Assembly: GCF_000182565.1 (NCBI RefSeq)
Contig: NW_015971558.1
Span: 230,994 to 294,993, forward strand
Direction of reading: 5' to 3'
Source: Spizellomyces punctatus DAOM BR117
Taxonomy: Eukaryota > Chytridiomycota > Chytridiomycetes > Spizellomycetales > Spizellomycetaceae
Length of the DNA stretch: 64,000 bases
Shown: positions 9,707 to 21,343 of the stretch, one piece after another
Layout of the letters: every line of letters begins with the position of its first letter
How positions within the stretch are numbered: position 1 is the first letter of the stretch
Translations under genes and position numbers: made by a program
The notes under the pieces: generated by a model
Told to the model about the DNA's origin: nothing
Seen by the model: the letters and a program-made list of their open reading frames with translations, nothing else
Databases searched by the model: none

Positions 9707-12700
9707 TTACATGTAGTACATCGTGTGTTGGTCCATCAGGGGCATGACTTTGCGCAATGTAATGGTTGGCTCAGAATTTCCACTGCGCGACGAGGCAGTA
9801 TCAAAATCGCCCTCCAAGAACATTCTTCCATCTGGATAAAAACAAATTTTAGTAGAGTGGTATAAGAGTCCATTGCAGCAAGTACTCACAGTAAGCAGCC
9901 AAATGGGCGCGATAGGCGGGCGCAACCATGTTGATACTCCTCGTGGCGCGTTCCGAGAGGAAACACAAGTTAAAGCACAGTTGCTGCAAGACATTCGAGG
10001 ACATTTTAATCTCGTCATGAATAACGTGATAAATAGTCGGGCGGGACGTCCCTTGTAACCCCGCATGAGATTGGAGGACAAAATTGTACTCTGTCGGATG
10101 CATAATATCGGTATCGACCTAGAAAAAGTAAAACATGCACCTCAATTCACGAGAGTTGTCGCTAATAGGTACCTGCCAAAGGAAAACACCTACAGTAGTA
10201 CCAGGCAAGCAGTTGCCAGACTTATCCTGGTTGTTATCGTTGGGGAAGAAGCGTATATGGTGGCGTTTCTGAACGATGATAAACGTGACGGGGACCGCAC
10301 CCAGTTTCAGATTCGCCAAGGCCCGTTTGATTGCCGAGACTTCTTTCTCGCGAACCTCCTTGAACTGACCGGACGACACACCATCTCTAAAAAAAATGAG
10401 CCGTTGAGGAAAGGTTCCAATGGCTTTTTTGAAACTTTCAACTGCATCGCCCATGATTTTTTCCATGTCCTGGATGATTTCAAGACGACTTGGCTGAGCC
10501 GCCAAGAAAGTACGGTATCTCGTCGCTTGTTTGTCCAAAGATGTTACCACTGCCGCGACTGAGGGCGCACCAGACCCTGGAGCAGCGTGGGTCACATCAG
10601 CACCACAAATAAGTGTGGGCTTATCTTCAAAGAGGGGAAGCCTGTCAACAAAATTGGTAGCTCCGCCCATTTTGACGTTAACCTATTAAAAACAAGAGTC
10701 AGAAAAGAGAAACTTGCAGATACATTTGCCATGAGAGGCAGCCCTTCCTAAAGCTTTGGCAGATCCTCACCTTGAGCGCTACATTCTCTGCATACTTGTT
10801 GTTCAATCGGTCCAGACGAGCTTTGTCATCAGCCATACACTGCGAGAGGACATCCATCTCGGTCAGCGTGATACGCTTAATCTCATCATATAACGTGAGA
10901 GCGTTCCCGTCGATTTTCCTGCCTCGCGGGATGATACAAAAGATAATTTGGCAACGAGATTTGAAAACGGCCGTCGCCTCTGTGGCTACTGCGTGCAGGG
11001 CCTTCCTAACATTTTGGGATTGTTCCGGATTCTGAATCCGGATCGGACATTCAGCGTTCGATTTGAAGATGATTCCAACAGACTGGAAGGTGCTGATAAG
11101 CTGCTTCTTGACTTGGTATGCCTCCGAGTCTTGCATACGGGAAAAGAAGACGAATCCGTAGCTCGCAATAGTGGATGGCTTGGCGAGTGCTTTTCCAAGC
11201 CTCCAAGAGCCTTCGGTTCCCTTGGCCCTTTGGTTCCTCCCAAAGACCACGTCCGGTGCAGGGAGGACGCGAGCCTTGATCGTCATGGGGCTCGGGTCCA
11301 CAGAGATCCCGAACGCTTTCATGTAGGGATTATTATTGTATCTCAACGCAGTAGTCACCGCAGAAGCAATGCGCTTCTCCCTGTCCAAGGGTCGCTGGAC
11401 GGTGGCACGAATCATCTGAGATGTCTGATCCCCGTTGAGTCTATTCTTGAAACGCACTGAAGGGGCCATTTTGAGGAATTCCATTGGGAAGGCACTCTTT
11501 CCATTGCTCTGCAATTATATGAAATGAGAATATTGTATGCATCAAAACAACTGTTTGTTCCCCACCTTGACGACAACTGGAAGTTTAGGATATTTAAGAC
11601 GAAGATTGTACTGCTTCAAAAAGTACTCTGCAATGGACATCTTTCTGCCGTCCACATCAAAAGTGTACTCATCAGCGCTCTGTCTTGAAATGCTGCCTAT
11701 TTTGAATCGTTGTTTAAGGTCCCCGCGATGCGTTGTCACCACGACCGCGTCTTTGAATTCACTGGACATGCGTGCCCGGAGACTTAAAATAGGAATCCGG
11801 GTCAATTCGGCGACATCCCTGACGTTTAGTACCTCAGCGACGATGTCCAAAAAAGGGACCTCGCCTCTGCGGAACACGGTGGCAGCGACATCTACATTGA
11901 TCCCAAGATGTCCAGCCATCATGGCCCGAATACTCTGATGGTATCCGCGCCAGATTTCCAATCCTCCAGAGATGTGGGTCCTGTCTTCAGGAGTGTAAAA
12001 ATTTGACCCTACTGCAACAAAACTCATGCAGGGGATGTGCCGAAGCACACTGCTCAAAGCCGTGACTGCATGCAGAACATGGTCCGTCTCCGGTCCCTTC
12101 TTGGTCATGAAAAGCGCCAAGGAGTGAAAGTCTATCTTGGCGGTCTACAAATATAGAAACGATCTTCAGTCCATGTCGGAAGCCACAGCATCAATAAAGC
12201 CGACATTGCTCTCACCTGCTTGATACGGATATTCACGGTTTTGGTCCGTGCTGGACCGACACTCACGGGACGGACAGTTGGTGCCGTCTGAGAAGCTCCG
12301 CCACGGCCGCCACCACGTCCTCCACGAAAGTCTCCCCTTCCTCCCCTTCCTCCCCTTCCTCCTCCACGGCCACCCCGACCAGCACCGGCACTCAGAGTCT
12401 CCTCCATGGGAGGGTAATATTCCTCTTCATCTTCATTCACAACGACCTTTACACTCTGCTGCTCAAGATTAGCCGTGCTGAAGGCATTTTTTTTGCCGTC
12501 ATAGACGACCAAGGCAGCCTTGTCACCGGCACGGAACTGTTCCTCGGCAGCGCGCCAAGCTCTTTTCGCCAAGCTAGCACTAATTTTGTCAGCCTGTTTC
12601 TCAGGCGTCATGACCACATCATACTGGTAGGCAATCGTGTTTGCCACCATCCTGTCAAAGCGTGGGAAAAAATAGGGGCTCCATTAGAGGGTGAGAAAAA

Positions 12701-12914
12701 ATGTAAAATGGTAGTGAACGAACACACCTTAGAGGGAAAATGTTGCAGCGGACCTGTATATAGGGGGGCAATCAACGGTAAACGTTCGTTCCTTTCAGAA
12801 AGTCATGTTTGACGTGGACCAGGAATGGCGACCGAGACCAACCTTAATGGGACGCCCGATGGTCCCCCCAGCATCTGGCCGCAGCGGTAATTCCGTGAGC
12901 TTAGGAGTAGCCAT
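9707..12914 (-). CDS. AGO: Argonaute, slicer-type
   Basis: Small-RNA-guided RNA silencing protein of about 897 residues from eight exons: 12843-12914, 12728-12753, 12216-12651, 11566-12144, 10771-11508, 10194-10682, 9890-10118 and 9707-9831. The joined length is divisible by three. The N domain (GTIGRPIKVRCNIFPLRMVA) is interrupted by an RGG-rich segment at about residues 124-151. The L1, PAZ and MID regions follow. In the PIWI domain all four catalytic tetrad residues can be placed: Asp in CGADVTHAAPG, the Glu finger in RLEIIQDM, Asp in FFRDGVSSGQF, and His in YRAHLAAYY. The conserved PGTTVDTDIMHP also appears. It should therefore be able to cleave target RNA. It shares a 245-bp divergent promoter with cactin, and an Stc1-domain gene lies 7 kb away. 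Confidence 0.96.
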
Positions 12915-13159
12915 AGCGTGCAGTCTCGTCTTTTAAAGCGTATAGAAAAGTCAAGAATGCAGAACGAGGGGAGAATCGGGTGCGGGCCCGCTTTATAAAC
13001 AGCAGTTCCCTTTGACAGGCCCGTGCGCCTCGTCCGCGCGCGCGACGCACTTCGATCATGGACTTGACAGCCGTCATATGTGCGCTCTCATTGTTGCCAT
13101 GGCAATAGACAACCACCGCACTAGCAGGCTTGGGACCTTTATTGATCACATCAACAAGT

Positions 13160-15482
13160 ATGGCACGAAGAAGCTACTCACCAGAAGACAGACGACAAAG
13201 TTACTCGCATAAGCGGGACAATAGTGCTTCTCCTGACCGGGTTAGAAGAAAATCGGAGCGCAGCCGTGAGCGTGGTAGAGACGTCAGTAGGACTGGACGA
13301 GATGGATACAATGGGCCTGACCGACGACACAATCGTGATCGGCGAAGAGAATACAGTGAGAGTCTCGATGGTAGTGACCGTGAGCAGGATCGAAAAAGGA
13401 ACAGAAGCCGGACCCGAAGTCGACAAAGGAGCGTGAGTGCTGATAGTAGTCGAGATCGAAAGAGAAGCAAAAAAGATAAAAAGGAGTCAAAGAAGAAGCG
13501 CGAGACGTCTGAAGAACGCCGTGCGAGGAAAGCAGAGAGAAAAGCCGAGAAGAAACAGCTGAAAGAGGATCTAAAAGCTCAAAAAGAGTCACAAATCGCA
13601 GCTCAAATGTCGGCGTCGCTCGGCTACTCCAATTCTGAAAATCCTTTCGGGGACAGTAATTTGAGTGCAAAATTCGTTTGGCTAAAGAAACGAGAGAAGG
13701 AATCAAAGGAAGGTTTGATGGGAAGCGAGAGAATCCGAAGGGATCTGTCAAGACGAGAGGAAATCGAAACCGAATTGGACAAGCTGAAAAAGCGCCGCAC
13801 AGAGAGGGAAATAGAGCAACAGCTGAGGGAACAGGAACAGCTAAGACTGCAACGGGAGCAGGACCGCATTGCAATGGGCGATTGGGAGTCGAAGGAAAAT
13901 GAGTTCCACTTGGAACAAGCAAAGACAAGAGCACAGATTCGGATCAAAGAGGGGCGTGCCAAGCCAATTGACATCTTTGCAATGAACCTCAGCTTGGCAA
14001 GTGACTCTCGAGTAGCGGAGGAATTCGATGCGCTTGGATTCGAAATGGGAATTGAAGAACCGTATCTCATTTTCCGTGATCTGACCCTCGAGGAGGTTGA
14101 AGAGCTGCACAAGGATATCCAGCTATACCTATCACTGGAAACAGATGAAAACAATGTCCGATTCTGGGAAGCCATGATCGTTGTATGCGATGACGAATTG
14201 GCCAAGCACCGTAGCGCCGCTGCGGGATCAGTGCCAAGCGGTGTCACGGACGCAATAGCCGAAGACATTGAAAAGATGTTTGCGAATAAAACTCATGATC
14301 AGCTCACACTACTACAAAAACAGATTGAGAAGAAACTGAGCCAGGGAGGACCTGTAGATGTAGAGTATTGGGAGACAGCCATCAAAGCGTTAATTGTATG
14401 GAAGGCGAAAGCTAAACTCCGTGATATGCATGGTTTCATGCTACGGAAGCGGCTGGAGCGTCTGCGCGAAAAGAAGCATACTGAAATGGAGACAGGTGTT
14501 ACCCCACAACCCATTCAATTCCGGAGGGAAGACCCCGACGCTACGGCTGCCTCCATGGCGGCGGAGGCTGAAGAGGAAGTGGAAACGGATGAGGAGATGG
14601 AAGAATACGATCCATCAATGAGTCCTGTCCTCGTTGACAGAATCAGCAAGGTGGATGCCGGGTTCGAAGTGGTGGATGAAGAGGTGGATCTTAACCAGTT
14701 GGTAAGTAGGACGGTTAGAACGGTTCTTATTCATATGCAAACCATTATCCTTACGGACTACATTTCAGATGGAAGCGCGGAACCTTGTCTTAAAGAGCCA
14801 GCTTGGTGTTTTGGGTGGATTGAGTGCTGAGAAGGCACTCGCCCTTGCTGGCGCAGGGCCTTCGATGGAAGACCTGGCTGAGCAGGCATTCATGAGGGAA
14901 GCTGCCGAGAATATGGGCTTGGACGAGACGGCATTCAATGAAGAGGCAATTATATCTGCATCCGCAGCGACACAGGTGGGAATTTTACTGTTCGCTGATA
15001 CATTTCCACCAAACTGAAACTGACATCGTTTTCAGGATCCGTACCTCTGGCATGACAAGTATAGACCGCGCAAGCCTCGATACTTCAATCGCGTCCATAC
15101 TGGGTATGAATGGAACAAATACAATCAAACACACTATGACAGTGATAACCCACCACCCAAGGTACGTGGGTTTTGCGCCGTACTATAGTCATCGATCATA
15201 ACCCTTTTCTTGTCCTAGGTCGTGCAAGGCTACAAATTCAACATATTTTATCCTGATCTTATTGACAAAAGCAAGGCGCCAACATATGTACGCGAGAAAG
15301 ATGAAGGATATCCAGATACAATCATCTTGCGGTTCAAAGCGGGTCCTCCTTACGAAGACATTGCTTTCAGGATTGTCAACAGAGAGTGGGAGTATTCACA
15401 TAAAAAGGGCTTCAGAAGTTCTTTTGATAGAGGTGTGCTGCAGCTGTGGTTCCACTTTAAACGGCATTACTATAGACGATAG
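13160..15482 (+). CDS. CACTIN: Cactin, spliceosome-associated protein
   Basis: Nuclear protein tied to pre-mRNA splicing and, in fission yeast (Cay1), telomere integrity. It has 712 residues from four exons: 13160-14701, 14769-14975, 15036-15161 and 15219-15482. The first about 150 residues are an RS/RD/KE-rich domain. A charged helical middle and the conserved mid-domain (RAKPIDIFAMNLSL, LTLEEVEELHKDIQLYLSLE) follow. The C-terminal cactin domain starts DPYLWHDKYRPRKPRYFNRV and ends RGVLQLWFHFKRHYYRR, the family's invariant terminus. The ATG at 13160 is preferred over upstream in-frame ATG 13130 because it starts MARRSYSPEDRR, the start of the basic domain. It is head-to-head with Argonaute. 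Confidence 0.95.
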
Positions 15483-15630
15483 TTGGTGACCTGTAAATAA
15501 AATGGATCGGGGGGGCAGTCACGGAGCTAAGCCACCCGTTTGTTGCTTACTTGAAAATGTCCAGACGCGTGCAGATTTGGGTTGGCCAGTCCAACACCAG
15601 ATCGTCTAGCCAGCCATCCTAGCAAGTCAA

Positions 15631-17841
15631 ATGCTGCATCGACCTGTATACACATCTTGTGGAATAACAAAGGAAGGCCTCAGCCCGGATTTTTGTGGGG
15701 CACACGAGGAGAATCAGGATATTGCGGCTTTGGCGAGAGAGTACGAGAAAGCCCTACGCACAAACCCCGCATACTGGGCATTTAAAAAGCTTGTTAGGGT
15801 AGGGAAACCCAGAGTTCCGCAAACCTCCTTTCAAAGACAAGCTTGTAACTCTTAGCAACAGAATGAGACTCTGAAATCACCCAACGCGACCGACGTGGTC
15901 ACTCTTGCCAGGCAAATCTTTAATCAAACAGGCGGTGCCAGGCAGTTGATTGAAAATCATGTGGCCCTAGTGTCTGCAAGAAAGAAAAGAAGGGGGCAAG
16001 CAGCAAGAGAAATACAACAATGTAAAGCCTCTGACCCTAATGCGCTTAACTGTGCCGAGCGAAGGTATCCAAGGTATCGGTCGGTGGGGCCAAAGGAGCA
16101 ATTGGCTGTAGAAAGTGCGCGTAAGACATTGGAAAGTTTGATCACCAAACGACTGAATCGTATTTCGGCGGATATGGCGGTTCCTCTGAGTCGAAGGGTG
16201 AGTACACGCCTTAATGGGCACTCTACATCATTGGGGCCTTTCTCCTGAACTGCGATTACTAGCGAACTCCACATGAAGAAACCATATTCCTTGACCGATC
16301 CTTCTCATCAAACCAGGAGGATTCGTCCAACAACCCCCCGCTAGTCTTACAGGGAATTGGTCTCCCATCAAAGGGTGTCCGCGATCCCGAGCGACTGTAT
16401 CTTTACGATGATCAAGATGTGCTGGAAGCCATGATGAATGTGCAGATGAATATAAGCCATGAGTAATTCAGAAATCAAGTATTCTGGAATGCGCCTTGGC
16501 AAGAGTATTTATACGCAGCCTACAGACAATCGTCAGAGCTTGGAACCTTTTGGAGCAGCATCCCTGCCCTTTTCACACGCGGCCCGTCAACGATACAAGA
16601 AATGGCAAGAAAGTTTTCGCTTCTTAGCCCTCGGTACCAACATGTGGGTGTGGATGATTGGGTAGACGATAACCCAGGTAAAGCTCCAGGTTTTCAACAC
16701 CCATATCCGTTGTCATTTGTAACCTCACCTAAATGAATTGGGACTAAGAGACGTTCCTGGCTGCCCGGATTGAGACTGGTGAAAAGGTCCTGGCATCCAA
16801 ATCGCTCCAGCAGGCTCGGGACTATGCCAAGAATGGAATGCCACCTTGCCTGCGTGCACAACTGTGGGACCTAATGTTACAATCCGAGCTGACCGATGAT
16901 CTAGCTGCATATGTAAGAAGGCGCCTCTTGGTTTTCGTAAAACTCCTTATACTTTAAAACCTTGTATGTCAACAGACACGTCGTCACTGCCAATCTCTCA
17001 AGGTTGATATTGCACGATACGACCTGCTAATTGACCGTTTGATAAGGATTGACGCACGACAGTGTCGGAATGATGACTGCTACTTTGTCTTTGAGGATAT
17101 CATCGCGGAGGTGATGTCGTACTGGGTCAGGGATGAATGGGTTGCGCAACACGTCGCTGCAGAACAGAAGCAATCGCATGTCATGACATGTACTGGCAAA
17201 ATCTACCCGCCCAACGGCGTAATGCCCTTCTGGGGAATATCTTGCTATGCTTTACCCCTATGCTTTTTGCATGGAGAAGCGGAAAATGCTTATATGATCT
17301 TTCGCGAGCTGTATACTCGGTAAGGCTAGCCAGTAAAAGCAGTTTCATAGGAGTCAGCCAGCTAAATTAGCTCTCTAGCTTCTTCTTTAACTTACACACA
17401 GTTCGCTTGTCGTCTACACCGACACTTCCTACTCTTTGCAAAACATTCGAATATCTTCTGAAAGAGCATGATCCCTACATATTTTTCCACCTTACTCATC
17501 ATCTTGGCATTCTTCCAATCACATATGCGTGCCGCTGGATCATGTTTGCCTTTGTCGGCATTCTCGACATTGAGCAAGTTTTGCAGTTGTGGGATCGAAT
17601 GTTGGGCTATGAGGAAGAAGGTATGGAATTGTTGAGTGTCGCGGCAGCAGCAATATTTGGCTTTAGAAGTGATATGCTATGCCGAGCACGGAATTTGCGA
17701 GATGTAGAGGTACGATGTAGCTCGCGTTGATATCTCGAATAGGCGACGCAATCACTAACCAATCGTCACCAGCATGCTTTCTCTGATCTCGGGGCAGTTA
17801 AAATAATTCCCCTTCTGCAAAGCTACCTGTTCAGTCGATAA
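15631..17841 (+). CDS. TBC1D19: TBC1D19-like Rab GTPase-activating protein
   Basis: Putative Rab-GAP with a C-terminal TBC domain. The segments VDIARYDLLIDRLIRIDARQ, NDDCYFVFEDIIAEVMSYW, GKIYPPNGVMPFWG and YALPLCFLHGEAENAYMIF follow human TBC1D19 closely. The N-terminal half (LNRISADMAVPLSRR, WNAPWQEYLYAAYRQSSE) also matches that protein rather than other TBC families. The last exon gives AVKIIPLLQSYLFSR and a stop at 17839. Several short introns were inferred, one joining KKLVR to NETLKSPN. The true start is unclear: an ATG at 15557 lies in another frame and may begin an upstream exon. The canonical TBC arginine finger was not placed with certainty. The gene is absent from yeasts. Confidence 0.85.
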
Positions 17842-18022
17842 CAAGAAATTATGATATTAAACGATGGAATACATATGAAATAAACATAAACAGCACCAAA
17901 GCCCTCCATGAGTGTTGCCACATTGAAAGTAGCAATTAATGAAGCGAAAGCCCATTTCAGTAACCATGCTCCGCAGCTCCGCAGTCGGACCAACCTAGTC
18001 TATAGTCACAAAATCTCCAATC

Positions 18023-18878
18023 TCAGGAAATGATACAGCCTTTGTCTCTTGACCTTCGCTTGTAGCTCTCAACGAACTTTAGTTGGCGGGCGTTGATGGC
18101 ACCCCGGCGCCGCTCTCGCACGTAGATAACCGCATCCAAAGGTGATAATCCAGCCTCAATAAGGGCCATGGTAACTAGAACCGGGGCCCTGACACACGGT
18201 TAACAAAAGGCGACGCCAGGCAAATACGACCGGTATCAAAATAGGCGTACCTCCCCAGCCCTGCTACACAGTGCACGCCAATTGCTGGTCTCTCCGATTG
18301 ATTCACCTCAGCTGCAGAACCTTCCTTCTTGTCTTTGTTGCCGAATCTTGAGTTTACCAGATTGAGAAAATCGGTCACGATGCTGGTCGGAGGCGGGTCA
18401 CCTGATAGCACAAAGATGAGCTAAAGGACAAGGACATCTGAAGTCGATGGATTCTTGGATCACTTACCATCCGGGAAAGGCCAATCCTACGGCACGAAGG
18501 AGGTCAGGGGGCGAGTGAGTTACTCGTCCATACTTGAAGTTCTTGCATACGCGCGACTTACATGTACAGTAATACCATGCTCCTGTAGAACTTTCTTGTC
18601 GTAAGTAGGATCACATACGCGGACCACATCGGTAACAGACTGCTTTTGCAATTCCTGCGTCATAAGTTTACGACCATTAGAGGTGAGAATCAAATTAACA
18701 AATATGCATCAGTAGTTACATTCAGGTACAGATCCAAAGTACGATCTGATGGAGCATCAAAAATAAGAAATCGCAGGTTTTTGTATTCGATCAATGTCGG
18801 AGGGTTGGGTAACCGCTGCAGAACCCCATCTTTCTGCGTAGAGCCTTGCCTCTGCGCCCTAATGCCTCCTACTTGCAT
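18023..18878 (-). CDS. PTP4A: PRL-type prenylated protein tyrosine phosphatase
   Basis: Dual-specificity phosphatase of the phosphatase-of-regenerating-liver family, anchored to membranes by farnesylation. Exons join to give TLIEYKNLRFLIFDAPSDRT, QKQSVTDVVRVCDPTYDKK, GITVHDWPFPDGDPPP, the active-site loop VHCVAGLGRAPVLV (Cys nucleophile and Arg; the PRL-specific Ala follows the loop), and VYVRERRRGAINARQLKF-like sequence. The C-terminus is RSRDKGCIIS followed by a stop, a basic stretch plus CaaX box. The WPFDDG-type general acid Asp is present (WPFPDG). A short Lys/Glu/Ser insertion precedes the active site. The start at 18878 (MQVGG) is provisional. ATGs at 18893 and 18923 or a separate first exon are possible. 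Confidence 0.9.
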
Positions 18879-18923
18879 GCCCTTAGCCGACATACGGAAC
18901 CGTGACAGTGAACAGAATTCCAA

Positions 18924-19450
18924 TCCAGTTAACGTCGGCCACCCTCAGTCCGTATCGCAGCTACGGAGAGCGGTCCGTTCAAAAGGCGACGCAAATATCC
19001 CATCCAGTCAGCAACAAGATGTGCAGGTTTCCCCTTGTTGCCTGGTACAATGTCTGCCACTGTGGGAAGACCCGACGATTGTTTATTGTCACTGTGCAAA
19101 AATGGTGTAAAACTCCCGAGTGTATATCTATCTCGACGTCAGCCGGGATCCAGCATCAAGAGCGTCGAGGGTACCGCCAATTGAAAATGGCCAGCCAGTC
19201 TCGGTAGTCAAAAGGAGGGGCGTAACGAAGGGCGTGTGGGATTATTACTTCCTGTCAAGAGCCGAATCGTAAAGATGGGATCAATCAGAGGCCGGATACA
19301 AGGCCGAGTGTGAAAAATAAAAGGGGTGGACAAAGGGCTAAGCCCACCGTATCCTAGCCCAATGACCTAATCCAAATATCCCCAAATACATTCTAATAAC
19401 CCTTGTAGATCTTTCCCCATCCGTGATCCTGTCCGACGAGCAGAGCCTTA
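18924..19450. other. Divergent intergenic region
   Basis: Lies between the PRL phosphatase and the Stc1-RWD gene. It may hold a 5' exon of the phosphatase. The rest shows no clear coding signal. Confidence 0.4.
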
Positions 19451-21025
19451 ATGTCTAGGTTACCTGCGACATGGGAAGCTCGGAGTACTGCTTCAGGAGT
19501 TGGCGGATGGAATGATGTTGCGTCCGCTGCGGAAGCTCCGACCCAAGCTCAGGCTTTTCACACACCTTCACAGCTGCCAATTATCCCAAAGAGGAAGAAG
19601 AAGAAGAACTTCGATCCAAGTTGGCTCAAAGCTCCGCCCCACTTGATGCCAGGATATGAGGAAAAATTGGAATGCCGTGGTTGTGCTAGGATGCTTTCCA
19701 AAGGAAGCTTCTCAAAAGTGCAGCTGAGAGAAGATGATCGCCGCCGATGCAGGTACTGCGAAATTTATCAACCACAGTCGCCACATTTGTAATCGCCACT
19801 TCCAGGGAATGCATCGATGAATACGAAGGCTCGTGGGCCGATGTTCAGCGTCCCTCCAAAACGGCAGAGATCTCCAACGGCCCGACGCCTGTCAAAGCCG
19901 CAACGAAGCCGATATATAGTGACATAGCACGTAGCCAGGCGAGCAGGCCCCAGGAAGCGACGGGAAACGGTCGACGTCTTGTCCAAACAGCTCATCTCTC
20001 TCACGGCGCGACACCTGTCAAAGCCGCCCCAAAGCCAAGATTTGGTGAGGGACCACGTAGACAGGAAACCAGACCACTGCAGAAGACGACGGCAAATGGT
20101 CAACGTTCTCGCGAAACAGTTCATCTTTCCCACGGCGCGACGCCTGTCAAAGCTGCTGTGAAGCCAAAATTTAATGAGGGAACAGGAAGACAGGACACCA
20201 GACCCCAGAAAACCACGGAAAGTGTTCAACGTCCTCTCGAAGCAACTCATCTCTCCCACGGCACGACGCCTGTCAAAGCTGCAGAAACTTTCGAGCGACA
20301 GCGGAGACCGCAAAATAGACTAGATAAACCCAGTCAGACCGCTGTCGTAAAGGGCTATGAGGGGACGGCCAACCAGCCTGGAATAACCCGGGATCTGGAC
20401 TTGGATGCTGTATATTATTCCCGGAAGCGACAACTTAGTGAGATTGCTCTTCTTAAAGACATATTCTTAGAAGGGGAGTTTGGATGGATGGCATGTGATG
20501 ATATATCAAAGGTAACAGTATGAGGACGCCACGGCTATTGTCAATCGACATCATTATTAATTGATGATGGTCCTACGTAGGATATCATGACTGTATATGA
20601 CGGTGCTCATGATGATCCAACTGTTCTCAGTCTGATACCCAGCGACCATGAGTTTCGTTTCGCAATTCAGCTGACTGGACCTACCGCAAAGTCTTTAGGT
20701 ACTCTTGGGTTGTACTGCATCTGTCAAGTCACGCTGACTTTTCCCAATTTAGAGCCATGTCAGATTCGCTTTACATTGCCGCCCAATTACCCATATTGCC
20801 GTCCAGTCTGCAGGTTTACTTGCAGCACCGATGTAAGCTGACAGACTTTACAGTATTGCATGTCAAGTGTTAACCCAACAACAGTTTCCACATGTCGCCA
20901 ACACAGTCGCTTCTGCCCTGAAGACATACATGCTATCCCTAAAAAGTAACGTACCTCATAGCTCAATCTGTATCGCCGCTATATTCCTGACCCAACACCC
21001 CTATCAGTCGAAGACGGGCGAGTAG
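19451..21025 (+). CDS. Stc1-domain protein with internal repeats and a C-terminal RWD domain
   Basis: Five exons (19451-19752, 19806-20511, 20581-20698, 20753-20832, 20885-21025) give 448 residues in one frame. Residues about 75-105 form a zinc domain ECRGCARMLSKGSFSKVQL...RRCRECIDEY with CxxC at 75-78 and 100-103. This pattern fits the Stc1 domain; fission yeast Stc1 bridges Argonaute and the CLRC H3K9 methyltransferase. Four repeats of about 42 residues follow, each with LSHG(A/T)TPVKAA. From about residue 310 an RWD-like domain is seen: QLSEIALLKDIFLEGEFGW, then a beta-sheet region with the hallmark RFTLPPNYPYCRPVCRF and a final helix. The domain order is my inference from motifs. Argonaute lies on the same contig. 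Confidence 0.72.
19867..20290 (+). repeat. Four coding repeats of about 126 bp
   Basis: The block ending in acgcctgtcaaagc recurs near 19885, 20010, 20140 and 20268. The copies encode HLSHGATPVKAA plus a spacer ending near RPQKTT. They lie between the Stc1 and RWD domains and probably make a flexible or multivalent linker. Confidence 0.85.
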
Positions 21026-21343
21026 CCCCGTGTTTACTTGATATACACCAGTTTGTGTTTTCTCAAGTAGATACCTTTTCCGGAGCATTGCTATGAAGCC
21101 AGAAAAACAAAGTGGTATACCCCAGCGGTTGATAGACTGAAACAATTTGACATGTACTGTGAAGCTCCCAACCAGGCACCATTGAAACCTATTGCGAAAG
21201 GTGCAGAGTGAACCTGTTGCTGATTGCACATGCTGAAATTATTAGCTCAATTGTGTTATGCGCTGTTACGGTAGATCAGATGGCTTGGATAGCTCTCGTT
21301 ATATAAATATGTGTGTATGTGTGTAAATGCAATATCGATGCAC
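21026..21343. other. Convergent intergenic region
   Basis: Region between the Stc1-RWD and LAGLIDADG genes, which converge. No gene seen. A minus frame at 20963-21229 has no recognisable product. Confidence 0.45.

Noticed and set aside
10948-11460. Plus-strand frame of 170 codons
   Set aside because: It lies antisense to the Argonaute PAZ/MID exons, which are strongly supported.
13284-14268. Minus frames of over 200 codons
   Set aside because: Antisense shadows of the cactin RS/KE-rich coding region.
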